Positions 35,281-44,353 of a DNA stretch of 56,890 nucleotides are shown in pieces (position 1 is the stretch's first letter; each line of letters opens with the position of its first letter). The DNA lies in NCBI GenBank assembly GCA_031291325.1, contig JARLJG010000040.1, positions 1 to 56,890 on the forward strand, in the 5' to 3' direction. The translations under genes were made by a program, and so were the position numbers. The notes beneath the pieces were generated by a model, which saw nothing but the letters and a program-made list of their open reading frames with translations, had not been told where the DNA came from and searched no databases. The stretch comes from Burkholderiaceae bacterium (GTDB lineage Bacteria; Pseudomonadota; Gammaproteobacteria; Burkholderiales; Burkholderiaceae_D).

Positions 35281-35298
35281 CAATATCGACCGATATTG
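35281..35298. promoter_or_regulatory. 18-bp perfect palindrome before the cache MCP
   Basis: CAATATCG, two bases, CGATATTG. It ends 29 bp before the start codon and 17 bp before the AGGGG ribosome binding site. Its symmetry and position fit an operator for a dimeric regulator, or an RNA hairpin in the leader. Confidence 0.45.
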
Positions 35299-35327
35299 CA
35301 CGCTCGCTCAATTGCAGGGGTCTAATC

Positions 35328-36971
35328 ATGAAACTTACTTTTCGCACCAAGCTATTCCTTCCGCTGATCATCAGCTGGATCTGCCTGTTTTCGGTCATGA
35401 CATTCGATGCCATGCAAAGCAGGAACATTCGGATGGAAGAGCGCAAGACACAGTTGCGCAATGCCACCGACATGGCGCTCTCCATCGCAAAAGACTACGG
35501 CGCCCAAGTCGCGTCCGGCGCGATGCCCGAAGCGGAGGGAAAAAAGCAGGCGTTGTCTCGCATCCAGACGCTGCGCTATGGCGAATCCGGCTATATCATC
35601 GTGCTCGGTTCCAATACCATCCTGATGCATCCGATCAAGCCGGACATGGTCGGCAGCAATCCGGCGGTTCTCAAAGACCCGCAAGGCAAGCCGATTCTTC
35701 TCGACGCGATCAATGCGGTCAAGGAAAACGGCGCAGGATTCACCGACTATATGTGGACCAAACCCGGAGAGCAACAGCCAGTGCCGAAGCTCACCTATAA
35801 CCTGGCCTACAAGCCGTGGGACTGGGTGCTGATGACCGGCCTTTACATCGACGACGTCGACAATGCGTTCTACCGCAACCTGTGGCAATCGGCAATCCTG
35901 CTCGCGGTCATCGGCATTTTCCTGAGCGGCGTGGTGTTGCTGATCATCCGCAGCATCGAAAGATCGGTCGGCGGCGATCCCGACTATGCGCAAGGCATCG
36001 CGAAGAACATTGCGCTGGGTGACTTGACCCAATCCGTGCAGGTCAGGAAAAACGATACCAGCAGCCTGCTGTTATCGATGAAAACGATGCAAGATCAACT
36101 GGCCACGACGATCGGCGCGGTGCAGCAATCCGCCACGGAAATCGCCACCGCATCGAGCGAGATCGCGAGCGGCAATCTCGACCTTTCGAACCGCACCGAG
36201 CAGCAAGCCGCATCGCTCGAGGAAACCGCGTCGTCGATGGAAGAAATCACGGCCACCGTCAAGCAAAATGCCGAGAATGCGCTCGAGGCCAACCAGCTGG
36301 CTGCATCGGCCTCGGAAGTTGCGGTCAAGGGCGGCGCGGTGGTGGCGCAAGTGATCGACACCATGAGCGCGATCAATGAATCGTCAAGAAAAATCGTCGA
36401 TATCATCGGCGTCATCGATGGCATTGCCTTCCAGACCAATATCCTGGCGCTGAATGCGGCGGTGGAAGCCGCGCGCGCCGGCGAACAAGGCCGGGGCTTT
36501 GCGGTGGTGGCGGCGGAAGTGCGCAACCTGGCGCAACGCAGCGCCGGCGCCGCCAAGGAAATCAAGGCATTGATCGGCGATTCGGTCGAAAAGGTCGACG
36601 CCGGCACCAAGCTGGTCAATCAGGCCGGCACGACCATGGGCGAGGTCGAGGCCAGCATCAAGCGCGTCACCAGCGTCATCGGCGAGATTACGGCAGCCAG
36701 CCACGAGCAAAGCTCGGGCATCGAGCAGGTCAACCAGGCCATCACGCAGATGGATCACGTAACGCAACAGAATGCTGCGCTGGTGGAGGAAGCCGCAGCG
36801 GCGGCCGCGTCCTTGCAAGAACAGGCCGGCAACCTGGCAGCAGCCATCGGCGTATTCAAGATCGACGCTGCGCGCACGACGCCCGCCAAGCCAGCGAAAG
36901 CGAATCTCCGCATCGTGCGGACCGCCTCGCCAGCATCGATCAATCACGCGACCACCAAGCGCCTGAAATAA
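35328..36971 (+). CDS. methyl-accepting chemotaxis protein with single cache sensor domain
   Basis: This 547-residue receptor has a membrane segment at about 9-28, a periplasmic domain of about 150 residues and a second segment at about 188-210. The sensor is of the single-cache (sCache_2) type, with the marks [10 protein letters not shown] near 83 and [12 protein letters not shown] near 102, and [17 protein letters not shown] near its end. Relatives often sense carboxylic acids. HAMP and a canonical hairpin ([26 protein letters not shown]) follow. The C-terminus lacks a WEEF tail. The start at 35328 has AGGGG 7 bases upstream. Confidence 0.92.
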   Translation: MKLTFRTKLFLPLIISWICLFSVMTFDAMQSRNIRMEERKTQLRNATDMALSIAKDYGAQVASGAMPEAEGKKQALSRIQTLRYGESGYIIVLGSNTILMHPIKPDMVGSNPAVLKDPQGKPILLDAINAVKENGAGFTDYMWTKPGEQQPVPKLTYNLAYKPWDWVLMTGLYIDDVDNAFYRNLWQSAILLAVIGIFLSGVVLLIIRSIERSVGGDPDYAQGIAKNIALGDLTQSVQVRKNDTSSLLLSMKTMQDQLATTIGAVQQSATEIATASSEIASGNLDLSNRTEQQAASLEETASSMEEITATVKQNAENALEANQLAASASEVAVKGGAVVAQVIDTMSAINESSRKIVDIIGVIDGIAFQTNILALNAAVEAARAGEQGRGFAVVAAEVRNLAQRSAGAAKEIKALIGDSVEKVDAGTKLVNQAGTTMGEVEASIKRVTSVIGEITAASHEQSSGIEQVNQAITQMDHVTQQNAALVEEAAAAAASLQEQAGNLAAAIGVFKIDAARTTPAKPAKANLRIVRTASPASINHATTKRLK

Positions 36972-37162
36972 GATGCCGAAGCGACGAAGGCATGCGAACC
37001 GCGAAACGCTGCGATGTGTCTTGGCGATGGCCTGCGCAGCGCAATCGCAAATGGTGGAAGGCGCTGCGCTTTTCCACCCTACCGGATGGCGGCGCTTGTA
37101 ACGTGCCTGTATTGCCAACACGGCGATAATACAGACACCTTGCGCTTAAGTATGCGCCATTC

Positions 37163-37204
37163 GGGCCAGTGTCGAATGGCGCGAGCACTATTCGACGCTG
37201 GCCC
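37163..37204 (+). repeat. hairpin related to the one at 32616
   Basis: GGGCCAGTGTCGAAT and ATTCGACGCTGGCCC pair over 15 bases with one mismatch around a 12-base loop. It lies in the 365-bp gap between the cache MCP and a small gene. The region 36972-37160 also contains short inverted fragments but no gene. Confidence 0.6.
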
Positions 37205-37336
37205 CTGATTCATTCCCCAGTCACCACAAAGCATACCGTCCGAAATAGGCTAGTATGTCAACGTGCGCCTGTATGGCCGGCAGCGGGCCGGCTGGGCGCT
37301 TGACAACTACCCATCACACCACGCGGATTGAATAAC

Positions 37337-37537
37337 ATGACAAAGATCGAACAGCTCGAACTCGAAGCGCATCGCAAGCAGATCGATGCCGACGTGAAGC
37401 ACCTGCTGGAAAAATATCGCGCCATATTCGACTGGGACATCGCGGAAATCGATCAAGGCCTTGCGGACACGCTTATTCTGACGGAAATACGCAAGGCGCT
37501 CGATGAGCTTGAACAGCAAGTAAAGCGGTCGGCCTAG
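37337..37537 (+). CDS. small coiled-coil protein, 66 aa
   Basis: Almost entirely helical and highly charged (MTKIEQLELEAHRKQIDADV, then LLEKYRAIFDWDIAEIDQGL), with heptad-like spacing of Leu and Ile. No membrane segment or known domain is seen. The ribosome binding site is weak, and a TTG at 37328 is an alternative start. It may be an adaptor or a regulator subunit; function unknown. Confidence 0.55.
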   Translation: MTKIEQLELEAHRKQIDADVKHLLEKYRAIFDWDIAEIDQGLADTLILTEIRKALDELEQQVKRSA

Positions 37538-38016
37538 CACCAAAATACAACTCCGCTTGACAGAAAAAACGCATGCGTGCGCGCGCGACGGCAACATGCG
37601 GCGCATTGCCGCCCGCGATGCACGGGGCGGCCATCCGCGCTCCCGATAGCGCGCCGGCGCGCCGCTGAACAAGAAACAATTTTGTCAATGCATCAACAAT
37701 CCGGCATCCGGCGCTCATACAAGCAGTGACCCTATTCGCCCAGCCGTCCAGCGTCGCGATTTCCGCAATCTTGAATCGGCGGCATTTCATTTTCTCGCCA
37801 CGACGCGCAAAGCATCGAATAGAAACCGGTTTACCCCTCAGTTCTTCACGTAGATCGCCAGAGTAGAAACTCTTAACGTATCTTTACATCGATTTACAAA
37901 AAGCGGCCTGGCGCCGCTATACGCGCGCTGCATAGCCCTGTATATTTACTCCGTAGCAAGTCTCTTGGGTCACCCGCTAACGGCCTCTGAAAAGCCGCAA
38001 CAGGCGATAACAAATC
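37538..38016. other. gene-less stretch upstream of the ureohydrolase
   Basis: 479 bp. The left part is GC-rich with GCGCGC runs and the right part, from about 37850, is AT-richer and should contain the ureohydrolase promoter. I compared it with guanidine and c-di-GMP riboswitch cores and found no convincing match. Confidence 0.5.
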
Positions 38017-38898
38017 ATGGCATCTGAAAAACCAACTATGTCCGCTCAAACTGTGCTTTCAATTTCTCCCAAACTCGGTTATGCCGGCGCGCCTCTCGTA
38101 GATTGGGATTATTTGACCAAACATGGTCAAGCCGGCGATTTCGTTTTCTTTGGCTACGATCAGGAAATCAGTCGACGCTACGGCCCCAGCAATGCCGGCG
38201 CGGCCAGTTTCGTTCGCGCCCACACTTCCACGATCGATCTGGTGCAGCCCGGCACCTACGATCTCGGGACAATCGCCTCTTCCAGCCCGGCAGAGGCGAT
38301 CGGCGAAATCGCGGCGACCGCAGCGCGCATCGTCTCCACCTTCGGCGGCGTGCCGGTGCTGGTGGCCTGCGATCATACTGCCAGCGTCGGCGCTCTGCTG
38401 GGCAGCATTCAAGAGCGCAGCGTAGCGCCGGTCTATGTTTATTTCGATGCGCATTTCGATCTGGGCAGAAATTGCGCCCCCGACGATTTGATCCATAACG
38501 GCGGTTTTGTCGGCGAAATCCTGCGCAATAAATGGGCTAGCTGCGCCGTCAATGTCGGCGGACGCAGCGTGACGGCGCACGTGTCCTATCCCGCCACCGC
38601 CGACTTCGTCAATGTCCCTGCATACCGGTCAGACGCAGTCATCGCCCGGCTTGAGCCACTGGCCGGGCAATCGATTTTCGTGAGCATCGATGCCGACGTG
38701 CTCGATCCTTCGGTGGCGCCGAATGTGCCCTGCCCCGAACCCAACGGAATGAGCGCGGCCGATCTGCTCGCTTGCTGTCAATGGCTCGGCCAGCATTGCG
38801 ACGTGATTGGCGCCGATCTCTCGGAGATTTTGCCGTCCAGCGATAGCCGCAATTGCGAACTGACATTGATGTCATGCCTGCTCGCATTGAAAAAATGA
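38017..38898 (+). CDS. ureohydrolase (arginase/agmatinase) family protein, 293 aa
   Basis: A dinuclear-manganese hydrolase fold releasing urea or formamide-type products from guanidino or related substrates. Metal ligands are in place: His in ACDHTAS (about 127), YFDAHFDLG (about 145-153) and SIDADVLDPSVAP (about 225-237). The first motif departs from the usual GGDHS, and the middle loop is short. The protein therefore belongs to a side branch, and the substrate cannot be stated. It is transcribed towards the quorum-sensing genes, about 470 bp away with a small opposite-strand gene between. An ATG 21 bases later is an alternative start. Confidence 0.82.
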   Translation: MASEKPTMSAQTVLSISPKLGYAGAPLVDWDYLTKHGQAGDFVFFGYDQEISRRYGPSNAGAASFVRAHTSTIDLVQPGTYDLGTIASSSPAEAIGEIAATAARIVSTFGGVPVLVACDHTASVGALLGSIQERSVAPVYVYFDAHFDLGRNCAPDDLIHNGGFVGEILRNKWASCAVNVGGRSVTAHVSYPATADFVNVPAYRSDAVIARLEPLAGQSIFVSIDADVLDPSVAPNVPCPEPNGMSAADLLACCQWLGQHCDVIGADLSEILPSSDSRNCELTLMSCLLALKK

Positions 38899-38984
38899 CC
38901 GGCATCCGGCAGGCGATGTATTAGCGAGACAACTTGGGGCTTGTCCCGATCGACTTGCCCTACTGGACTTATCCCCATCGACCG

Positions 38985-39215
38985 TCAAGGCCAGGCTTGC
39001 CAGCGTTGCAGCGCCAGCTCGAACGCCTGCGCAGCCAGCGCGCGGCGCTGATCGCAGCGCACCAGCAGGCATCGGAAATGACTTTGCGCGATATGCGCGA
39101 CAGTCACGTCGTCACCCAACTCGTCGCAGATCTTATCCTTCAAATCCGGCTCCATATACAAATCCGATAGGTCGCGAATTCTTAACGCTTGCGCTTCCGG
39201 GGACAAGAGCATCAT
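38985..39215 (-). CDS. small hypothetical protein, 76 aa
   Basis: A minus-strand gene with AAGGAAGG about 10 bases before its ATG. The product (MMLLSPEAQALRIRDLSDLY, then an acidic helix, then CLLVRCDQRRALAAQAFELA) is helical and soluble with three Cys. The family is not recognised. A longer open frame continues upstream to 39422 but overlaps the promoter region and start of the autoinducer synthase gene. It is divergent from that gene and could be a regulator of it, a guess based on position only. Confidence 0.6.
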   Translation of the reverse strand: MMLLSPEAQALRIRDLSDLYMEPDLKDKICDELGDDVTVAHIAQSHFRCLLVRCDQRRALAAQAFELALQRWQAWP

Positions 39216-39290
39216 TTCGACATGCCTTCCTTTGCCCCATGTCAGGGGAATTGAAAAAAAATGGTCATCATGGCGATGTTTATGTCTAGA

Positions 39291-39354
39291 ATTGAATCGA
39301 CTCCACTCCACCTCTAGAGGGTCGCAGCACCTGGACAAAAACCTCAAATTCAAT
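39291..39354 (+). promoter_or_regulatory. inverted-repeat leader of the autoinducer synthase gene
   Basis: ATTGAAT (39291-39297) and ATTCAAT (39348-39354) enclose a CCTCTAGAGG palindrome (39311-39320). The right arm abuts the CGGAGA ribosome binding site. If transcribed it could fold and mask translation start; as DNA it could be an operator pair. Confidence 0.4.
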
Positions 39355-39365
39355 CGGAGAATTGT

Positions 39366-40646
39366 ATGCCCATCACTATTGCCGAAGACACACATGTTTA
39401 CCATTCTCGCTCCTTGCAACACAATTTGGAAGCGCGAATCGACGAATACTTACAAAAAGTATCCCCCAATGGAGACCATATTTTACATGGCTTGCTGCCC
39501 AATCGGAATGCGATTCAACTTATCAGCAACGATTATCTGTGTCTTTCCGCCGAACCGGCGCTGATTGCGGCGCAGGTAAATTTCCTGCAGGGAGCCGAAG
39601 CGAAGGAAAACATCATGTCGGCGGTGTTCCTGCACGGGCCGAATTCTACCCAGGATTTCGAGCAAAAAATGGCGCGCTACCTGAAAGCCGAAGACGGTGT
39701 CGTTTGCCAGTCCGGCTATAGCGCCAACGTCGGCCTGCTGCAGGCGCTGGCCTTGCCGCAAACCCCGGTCTACCTCGACTTCAAGGCGCATGCGTCGCTG
39801 TGGGACGGGGTCACCGCTGCGGGCGCAAAACCCTGCGTTTTCATGCACAACGATCTCGACGACCTGCGCCGGGAAATCGCCAAAAACGGCCCCGGCATCA
39901 TCTGCGTCGATTCGGTCTACTCGACCACCGGCAGCGTCTGCCCGCTGGTCGAACTGGTGGAAATCGCCGAACAGAGCGGCAGCATCCTCATCGTCGACGA
40001 ATCGCATTCCATCGGCACGCATGGCCCGCGCGGCGCCGGCATCGTCGTCGAGCACGGCTTGCAGGAGCGCGTGCACTACCGCACCTTTTCCCTGGCCAAG
40101 GCATTTGCCGGGCGCGGCGGCTTCGTGACCTGCTCGTCGCGCTTCAAAGGCTATTTTTCCTGCCATTCGCGCCACGCGATTTTCAGCAGTTGCCTGCTGG
40201 GGGCAGAACTTGCCTATTTTTCCGCAGCCATCGACTTCCTGACCGGCGCGGACGACCGCCGCCGGCGCCTGATGCAAAATTCGCGCCGCCTGCGCGGCGG
40301 GCTGTCCGCGCTTGGCTACAATGTGGCGACCGGAACCGAGCAAATCATCGCGCTGGAACCGGGAGAATTGGCCAAGACGCGGATTTTGCGCGATGCCTTG
40401 CAGGAGCATCAGGTCTTCGGCGCCGTGTTTTACGGGCCCGCGACCGCAGACAAGCGCACCATCGTGCGGCTTACCGTCAATAGCGGCCTGGCGGATGCCC
40501 AGATCGACCGCGTCGTCGATGTGTGCTCGCAGATTCGGGAGCGCGTGAATATGGCAGAATGGCGATCGACGAAGAAACAATTCAACGCGCCACGCCACGC
40601 CAAGGCGCTGGCAGCGGACGTGGAAAGCCATGCACCGGTTTGCTGA
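39366..40646 (+). CDS. jqsA: CqsA/JqsA-type alpha-hydroxyketone autoinducer synthase
   Basis: This 426-residue pyridoxal-phosphate enzyme of the alpha-oxoamine synthase fold would condense an acyl-CoA with an amino acid to make an alpha-hydroxyketone signal (CAI-1/LAI-1 type). Marks are NDYLCLS near 55, HGPNSTQ near 90, DESHSIGTHGPRGAG from 211 and the cofactor lysine Lys245 in TFSLAKAFAGRGG. The FLHGPNST motif and the kinase partner directly downstream separate it from ordinary 2-amino-3-ketobutyrate or 8-amino-7-oxononanoate synthases. The start has CGGAGA 6 bases upstream. The next gene begins 2 bases after the stop. Related janthinobacterial genes are named jqsA; the exact product is unknown. 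Confidence 0.88.
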   Translation: MPITIAEDTHVYHSRSLQHNLEARIDEYLQKVSPNGDHILHGLLPNRNAIQLISNDYLCLSAEPALIAAQVNFLQGAEAKENIMSAVFLHGPNSTQDFEQKMARYLKAEDGVVCQSGYSANVGLLQALALPQTPVYLDFKAHASLWDGVTAAGAKPCVFMHNDLDDLRREIAKNGPGIICVDSVYSTTGSVCPLVELVEIAEQSGSILIVDESHSIGTHGPRGAGIVVEHGLQERVHYRTFSLAKAFAGRGGFVTCSSRFKGYFSCHSRHAIFSSCLLGAELAYFSAAIDFLTGADDRRRRLMQNSRRLRGGLSALGYNVATGTEQIIALEPGELAKTRILRDALQEHQVFGAVFYGPATADKRTIVRLTVNSGLADAQIDRVVDVCSQIRERVNMAEWRSTKKQFNAPRHAKALAADVESHAPVC

Positions 40647-40648
40647 GG

Positions 40649-42058
40649 ATGGGGATTTTGCCAAAAATTGCAGAAAAGGTATCGAACGACGCGACTGAGC
40701 CGCATACGGGTCATCGACTGACATGGATCGCACGGCGGCAAAACCAGCTCAGCCACTATCGGCTCAAAGCCAACATGTGGCTGCATGCGACTTTGCAAAG
40801 ATTGTCGATGCGCGGCTCCAAGGATGCGGAAGGGGCGCGCTTTTACTTTCTTGGCTGGGTTGCGGTAATCGGCTTCCCGCTCTATGGGTGGATCTGGAAA
40901 TATGTCTATCCGCAACCGTACGAGAGTCCAGGGCTGCGCGTAGTCGGCGTGCTGGCTGCCGCGCCCTTGCTGTTGGCCCGGCGCCATCACGAAGCGCGCT
41001 GGTTCACCATCTATTTCCCCATCGCGATGACCTTCATGGCGCCGTTTTTCTTCGTCTTCATGTATTTGATGAACGACGGTTCTGCCGTCTGGGCGCAATC
41101 CCTGCTGATTGCCTTGGTGGTCCTGTTTCATTTCGACGGCAAGCTGATTTGGATATCCTTCGTGTGCGGAACGACCCTTGCCTATCTCGCATTTGTTCTT
41201 CGGACCGGCCAAGTCGGCTGGCCGGACACGGCCATCATGGTCAACGTCCCCATTGTATTATTTGCAATCGTATTGGTGTCGTTTACGAAAATCAGCCGAC
41301 GCATCGTGCAAGAGGAAAAATTGGCGGGGATGGCAACCGTCTTGGCACTCGTGGCGCACGAAATGCGCACCCCCCTCATCAGCGTCATCGCCAGCGCCAA
41401 GGGCTTGCAGCGCTATGTGCCGCCGCTCATCAAGGTCTATCGGCAATTCCAGGATCAGGTCGACGCCGACAGCGTGGTGCCGCCCAGCCGCCTGGAAACG
41501 ACCCTGTCGGCCATCGAGCGCATCAAGCACGAAGTCGTGTACATGAATGCCATCCTCGACCTGCTGCTGGTCAATACCACGCCCAAACGAGACGACATCG
41601 ACACCATCGGGCGCATCGATATCGCGCAACTGGTGCGCGACACCCTGGCGGCCTATCCGTTCGAGCGCGACGAACAAAAGTTGCTCGTCAGTTGTTCGCT
41701 GGAACCGTCGTTCACGATCGAAGCGGACGGCAATCTGTGCCGCATGGTGCTCGTCAATTTGCTCAAGAATGCGTTGCGAGCCATCGCCCGCGCGCGCAAA
41801 GGCAGCATACTCATACAAACCGAAATCGGCGTATTCGGCCCCTGCCTGATCGTGCGCGACACCGGCAGCGGCATCCCGAGCAAATATCTCCCCAATATTT
41901 TCAACCGTTTCTGGAGCTATCCGCCCACCGAGGGGACAGGAATCGGCCTGGCCTTTTGCCGCGAAACTTTAGCGCGATGGGACGCCGAAATCAGTTGCCG
42001 CTCCAGGGAAGGCGAATATACCGAGTTCATCCTGCAGTTCAAGACCGTCGCTCCGTAG
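40649..42058 (+). CDS. jqsS: CqsS/JqsS-type sensor histidine kinase lacking a receiver domain
   Basis: This 469-residue kinase probably detects the hydroxyketone made by the upstream synthase. Six membrane helices (about 66-215) are followed by a HisKA-like H-box LVAHEMRTPLISV (His237). The ATPase domain then shows LVNLLKNAL (368-376), DTGSGIP (404-410) and a TGIGLAF box. Vibrio CqsS carries a C-terminal receiver; here the protein stops after the ATPase, so phosphate must go to a separate regulator that is not next door. The start is uncertain: ATG 40649 touches GAGG, TTG 40658 has better spacing, and the frame is open from 40523. Confidence 0.85.
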   Translation: MGILPKIAEKVSNDATEPHTGHRLTWIARRQNQLSHYRLKANMWLHATLQRLSMRGSKDAEGARFYFLGWVAVIGFPLYGWIWKYVYPQPYESPGLRVVGVLAAAPLLLARRHHEARWFTIYFPIAMTFMAPFFFVFMYLMNDGSAVWAQSLLIALVVLFHFDGKLIWISFVCGTTLAYLAFVLRTGQVGWPDTAIMVNVPIVLFAIVLVSFTKISRRIVQEEKLAGMATVLALVAHEMRTPLISVIASAKGLQRYVPPLIKVYRQFQDQVDADSVVPPSRLETTLSAIERIKHEVVYMNAILDLLLVNTTPKRDDIDTIGRIDIAQLVRDTLAAYPFERDEQKLLVSCSLEPSFTIEADGNLCRMVLVNLLKNALRAIARARKGSILIQTEIGVFGPCLIVRDTGSGIPSKYLPNIFNRFWSYPPTEGTGIGLAFCRETLARWDAEISCRSREGEYTEFILQFKTVAP

Positions 42059-42136
42059 GCGGCGCAAAATGGCGGCGCTTGCGCAGCGGAATGGCGATGA
42101 ATTGAATGCGATGACGTGTGCCTTCACACGGGCCGC

Positions 42137-43798
42137 TCAGGGCTTTTGTGCAGCCATGGTCGCGTCGAAAAAGCGGTAAGTGTTTTTCCCGCCGGTCTTG
42201 GCTGCGTACATGGCGGTATCGGCGCTGGCAATCAGGTCGGCCGGGGTGCTTCCATCGCCGGGAAACATGGCGATGCCGATTGAAGCGCCGACCTGCGCCG
42301 TCATGCCTCGAAAAATCATCGGCTCATTGACTGTGGCAATGATGCGGCTGCAGATTTGCGCAACCATTTCTCGATTCTCCGGGTTGTCGAGCATGATGAC
42401 GAACTCATCGCCGCCTATGCGCGCAACGGTGTCCGTTTGCCTTGTCCAAGCGAGAATCTTCTGTGCGACTGCCTTCAACACGTCGTCGCCGACAATATGG
42501 CCCAGCGTGTCGTTGACTGCTTTGAATCCGTCAAGGTCGAGAAAGAGGACGGCAAGCTCGCGCTGCTCGCGCTCGCACATGGCGATTTGGCGGCCCAGCC
42601 GTTCCATCAGCAAGGCGCGGTTCGGCAAATCCGTCAAGGCATCGTGAACCGCCAGATGCCTGATGTGCTCGTCCTTGCGCCACAGGTCGGTAATATCCCT
42701 GAATACCGCCACATAGCGAAGCGCCTCGCCCGCTGCGTCGCGCGCCACCGTGATGGTCATCCGTTCGGGATACACTTCACCATTCTTGCGGCGATTCCAT
42801 AATTCACCTTCCCAGCGGCCATTGTCGGCGATATCTCGCCACATGGCCGTATAGAAAGCCTGGTCCTGCCGGTTGGATTTGAGAATGCTCGGCTTCTGCC
42901 CGATGGCCTCCTCCGCCGTGTAACCGGTGATTCTGGTAAAGGCAGGATTGACTGTCAGGATGACGCCGTCGGCATCCGTGACTGTGATGCCGTCATCGGT
43001 GCTCGAATAGACGCTGGCAGCAAGTTTCAGCTCTGTTTCCGCCTCCTTGAGCGGCGTTACGTCCGTGATCAGGACGAAAAAGCCGGTGACGATACCGGTA
43101 GCGTCAATGTCGGGAATGTAATTTGCCCATGTGTAGCCAATCGTTCCATCGACCTTGGTCAACGGGCGCTCGAAATGCTGCGACACACCGGCCAGGGCGC
43201 CGAGAATATAAGGCTCATTGAACGCAAACAATTTTTCGCCAAGCAATTCCTTGAGCGTCACGATATCGATAAGTTCTTCAGGCAATTTGCCAAACCATTC
43301 AAGGTAGCGTTTGTTGGCAAAACGGCAGCGCAAGCAGGAATCCCAATAGCCGACCATACCCGGCATGGCGTCTGTTATGGATATGATAAAGCGTTCGCGC
43401 GCTGCGGCAGTCCGAGCGAACGTTTCAGCTTGCTCTTTCGCATGCCGGGCGCGCATATTGGCGCGGTGCCTGCCTTCGGCAACCGAGGAAATCAGCGCGC
43501 AAGTCATGCAAAAAACCGTCATGGCGAGCCAGTCTGCGGGGGCCGTGATGAAAGGCGTCGCAACCAGCAGCGGCCACATATAGGTAACCGTCATGCAAGC
43601 GAGAAAAGTTGCGACCAACCCGGCTGAAAGTCCGCCTATCACTGCCGCAACCGCTACGGCCGGGTAGAAAGTGAGCCAGGCCAGCGACGACCCAAGGATT
43701 CCAAGCGGCCACACCCGCACCGCTGCGGCAAGGGCCAATAGGAAAACGACAACCAGATAGCGTTGCCAAGTGTGAGGAAGAAAATTCTCTGCGTCCAT
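42137..43798 (-). CDS. membrane-anchored PAS-PAS-GGDEF diguanylate cyclase
   Basis: This 553-residue c-di-GMP synthase begins with a four-helix membrane module resembling the KdpD-type DUF4118 region (about 12-108). A linker helix, a first PAS (about 135-255) and a second PAS with PAC (about 262-385, GYTAEEAIGQKPSILKS) follow. The GGDEF domain (about 395-550) has RQTD five residues before an intact GGDEF, so both activity and product inhibition are expected. The ribosome binding site is poor. An FNR-type box lies upstream, tying cyclase expression to oxygen. It converges on the kinase gene with a 78-bp gap. Confidence 0.88.
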   Translation of the reverse strand: MDAENFLPHTWQRYLVVVFLLALAAAVRVWPLGILGSSLAWLTFYPAVAVAAVIGGLSAGLVATFLACMTVTYMWPLLVATPFITAPADWLAMTVFCMTCALISSVAEGRHRANMRARHAKEQAETFARTAAARERFIISITDAMPGMVGYWDSCLRCRFANKRYLEWFGKLPEELIDIVTLKELLGEKLFAFNEPYILGALAGVSQHFERPLTKVDGTIGYTWANYIPDIDATGIVTGFFVLITDVTPLKEAETELKLAASVYSSTDDGITVTDADGVILTVNPAFTRITGYTAEEAIGQKPSILKSNRQDQAFYTAMWRDIADNGRWEGELWNRRKNGEVYPERMTITVARDAAGEALRYVAVFRDITDLWRKDEHIRHLAVHDALTDLPNRALLMERLGRQIAMCEREQRELAVLFLDLDGFKAVNDTLGHIVGDDVLKAVAQKILAWTRQTDTVARIGGDEFVIMLDNPENREMVAQICSRIIATVNEPMIFRGMTAQVGASIGIAMFPGDGSTPADLIASADTAMYAAKTGGKNTYRFFDATMAAQKP

Positions 43799-43876
43799 GT
43801 TACGCGGTTACGAGGGCGACGTGAAGGACCATCACCGCTCCGCAGAGTGAGCGAAAATGACGAACATCCTCCGTTT

Positions 43877-43917
43877 ATGGTATTCCTAATATCAATTTGC
43901 TCCTTGATCCATGTCAA
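43877..43917 (-). promoter_or_regulatory. FNR/ANR-type box ahead of the PAS-GGDEF gene
   Basis: TTGATCCATGTCAA (43904-43917) fits TTGAY-N4-RTCAA. A weak TACCAT hexamer (43882-43877 on the minus strand) is centred 31 bp downstream. The start codon is a further 79 bases away. The remainder of 43799-44104 shows no gene. Confidence 0.5.
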
Positions 43918-44104
43918 AAAAACCAAATTGATCGGGCCGACGTCACTTTGACCCAACAGGTTCGCCAATTCTCACTGCGCTGGGCGGCAACATTTCGGTC
44001 GCTTGGATCTATCGCTCGGAAAAGCGAGGTCAATCGGATCGTTCGCTGTTATCCGACGACGTGCTGGTCAATCCGGTGAGCCGAGCAGGGAAATTGGCAA
44101 TTTA

Positions 44105-44353
44105 TCAAACTTGCCGCGAATTTGCAGCCCAGCGCAGCAGCAATGCAGCCGGGAGCGCAATGCGCGTGACGACTGACAGTTTCATCGAGTCGAGCGCCAA
44201 GCCAAATGGGAAAATGTTTGCAAGCCATTCCGCGCCCATATGTCCGCGTTGGCGCCAATGACGTTCGACCCCATTTTCGCCTGGTGCGAAAAATCCGGCG
44301 ATCGCGACCACAAAGCACGAGATGCTTGCCACAATGCCTAAACCGTTGTTCAT
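44105..44353 (-). CDS. small hypothetical membrane protein, 82 aa
   Basis: Two hydrophobic segments (about residues 4-24 and 58-74) flank a His/Arg/Gly-rich loop. GAGG stands 10 bases before the ATG. No family is recognised. The composition of the start region (MNNGLGIVASISCFVVAIAG) reads like a real membrane helix, but codon pattern is only moderately supportive, so this may be a non-coding open frame. Confidence 0.45.
   Translation of the reverse strand: MNNGLGIVASISCFVVAIAGFFAPGENGVERHWRQRGHMGAEWLANIFPFGLALDSMKLSVVTRIALPAALLLRWAANSRQV

Noticed and set aside
37780-37860. GEMM-type c-di-GMP riboswitch
   Set aside because: A GACGCGCAAAGC stretch recalls the conserved core, but the flanking helices and the second conserved strand are missing.
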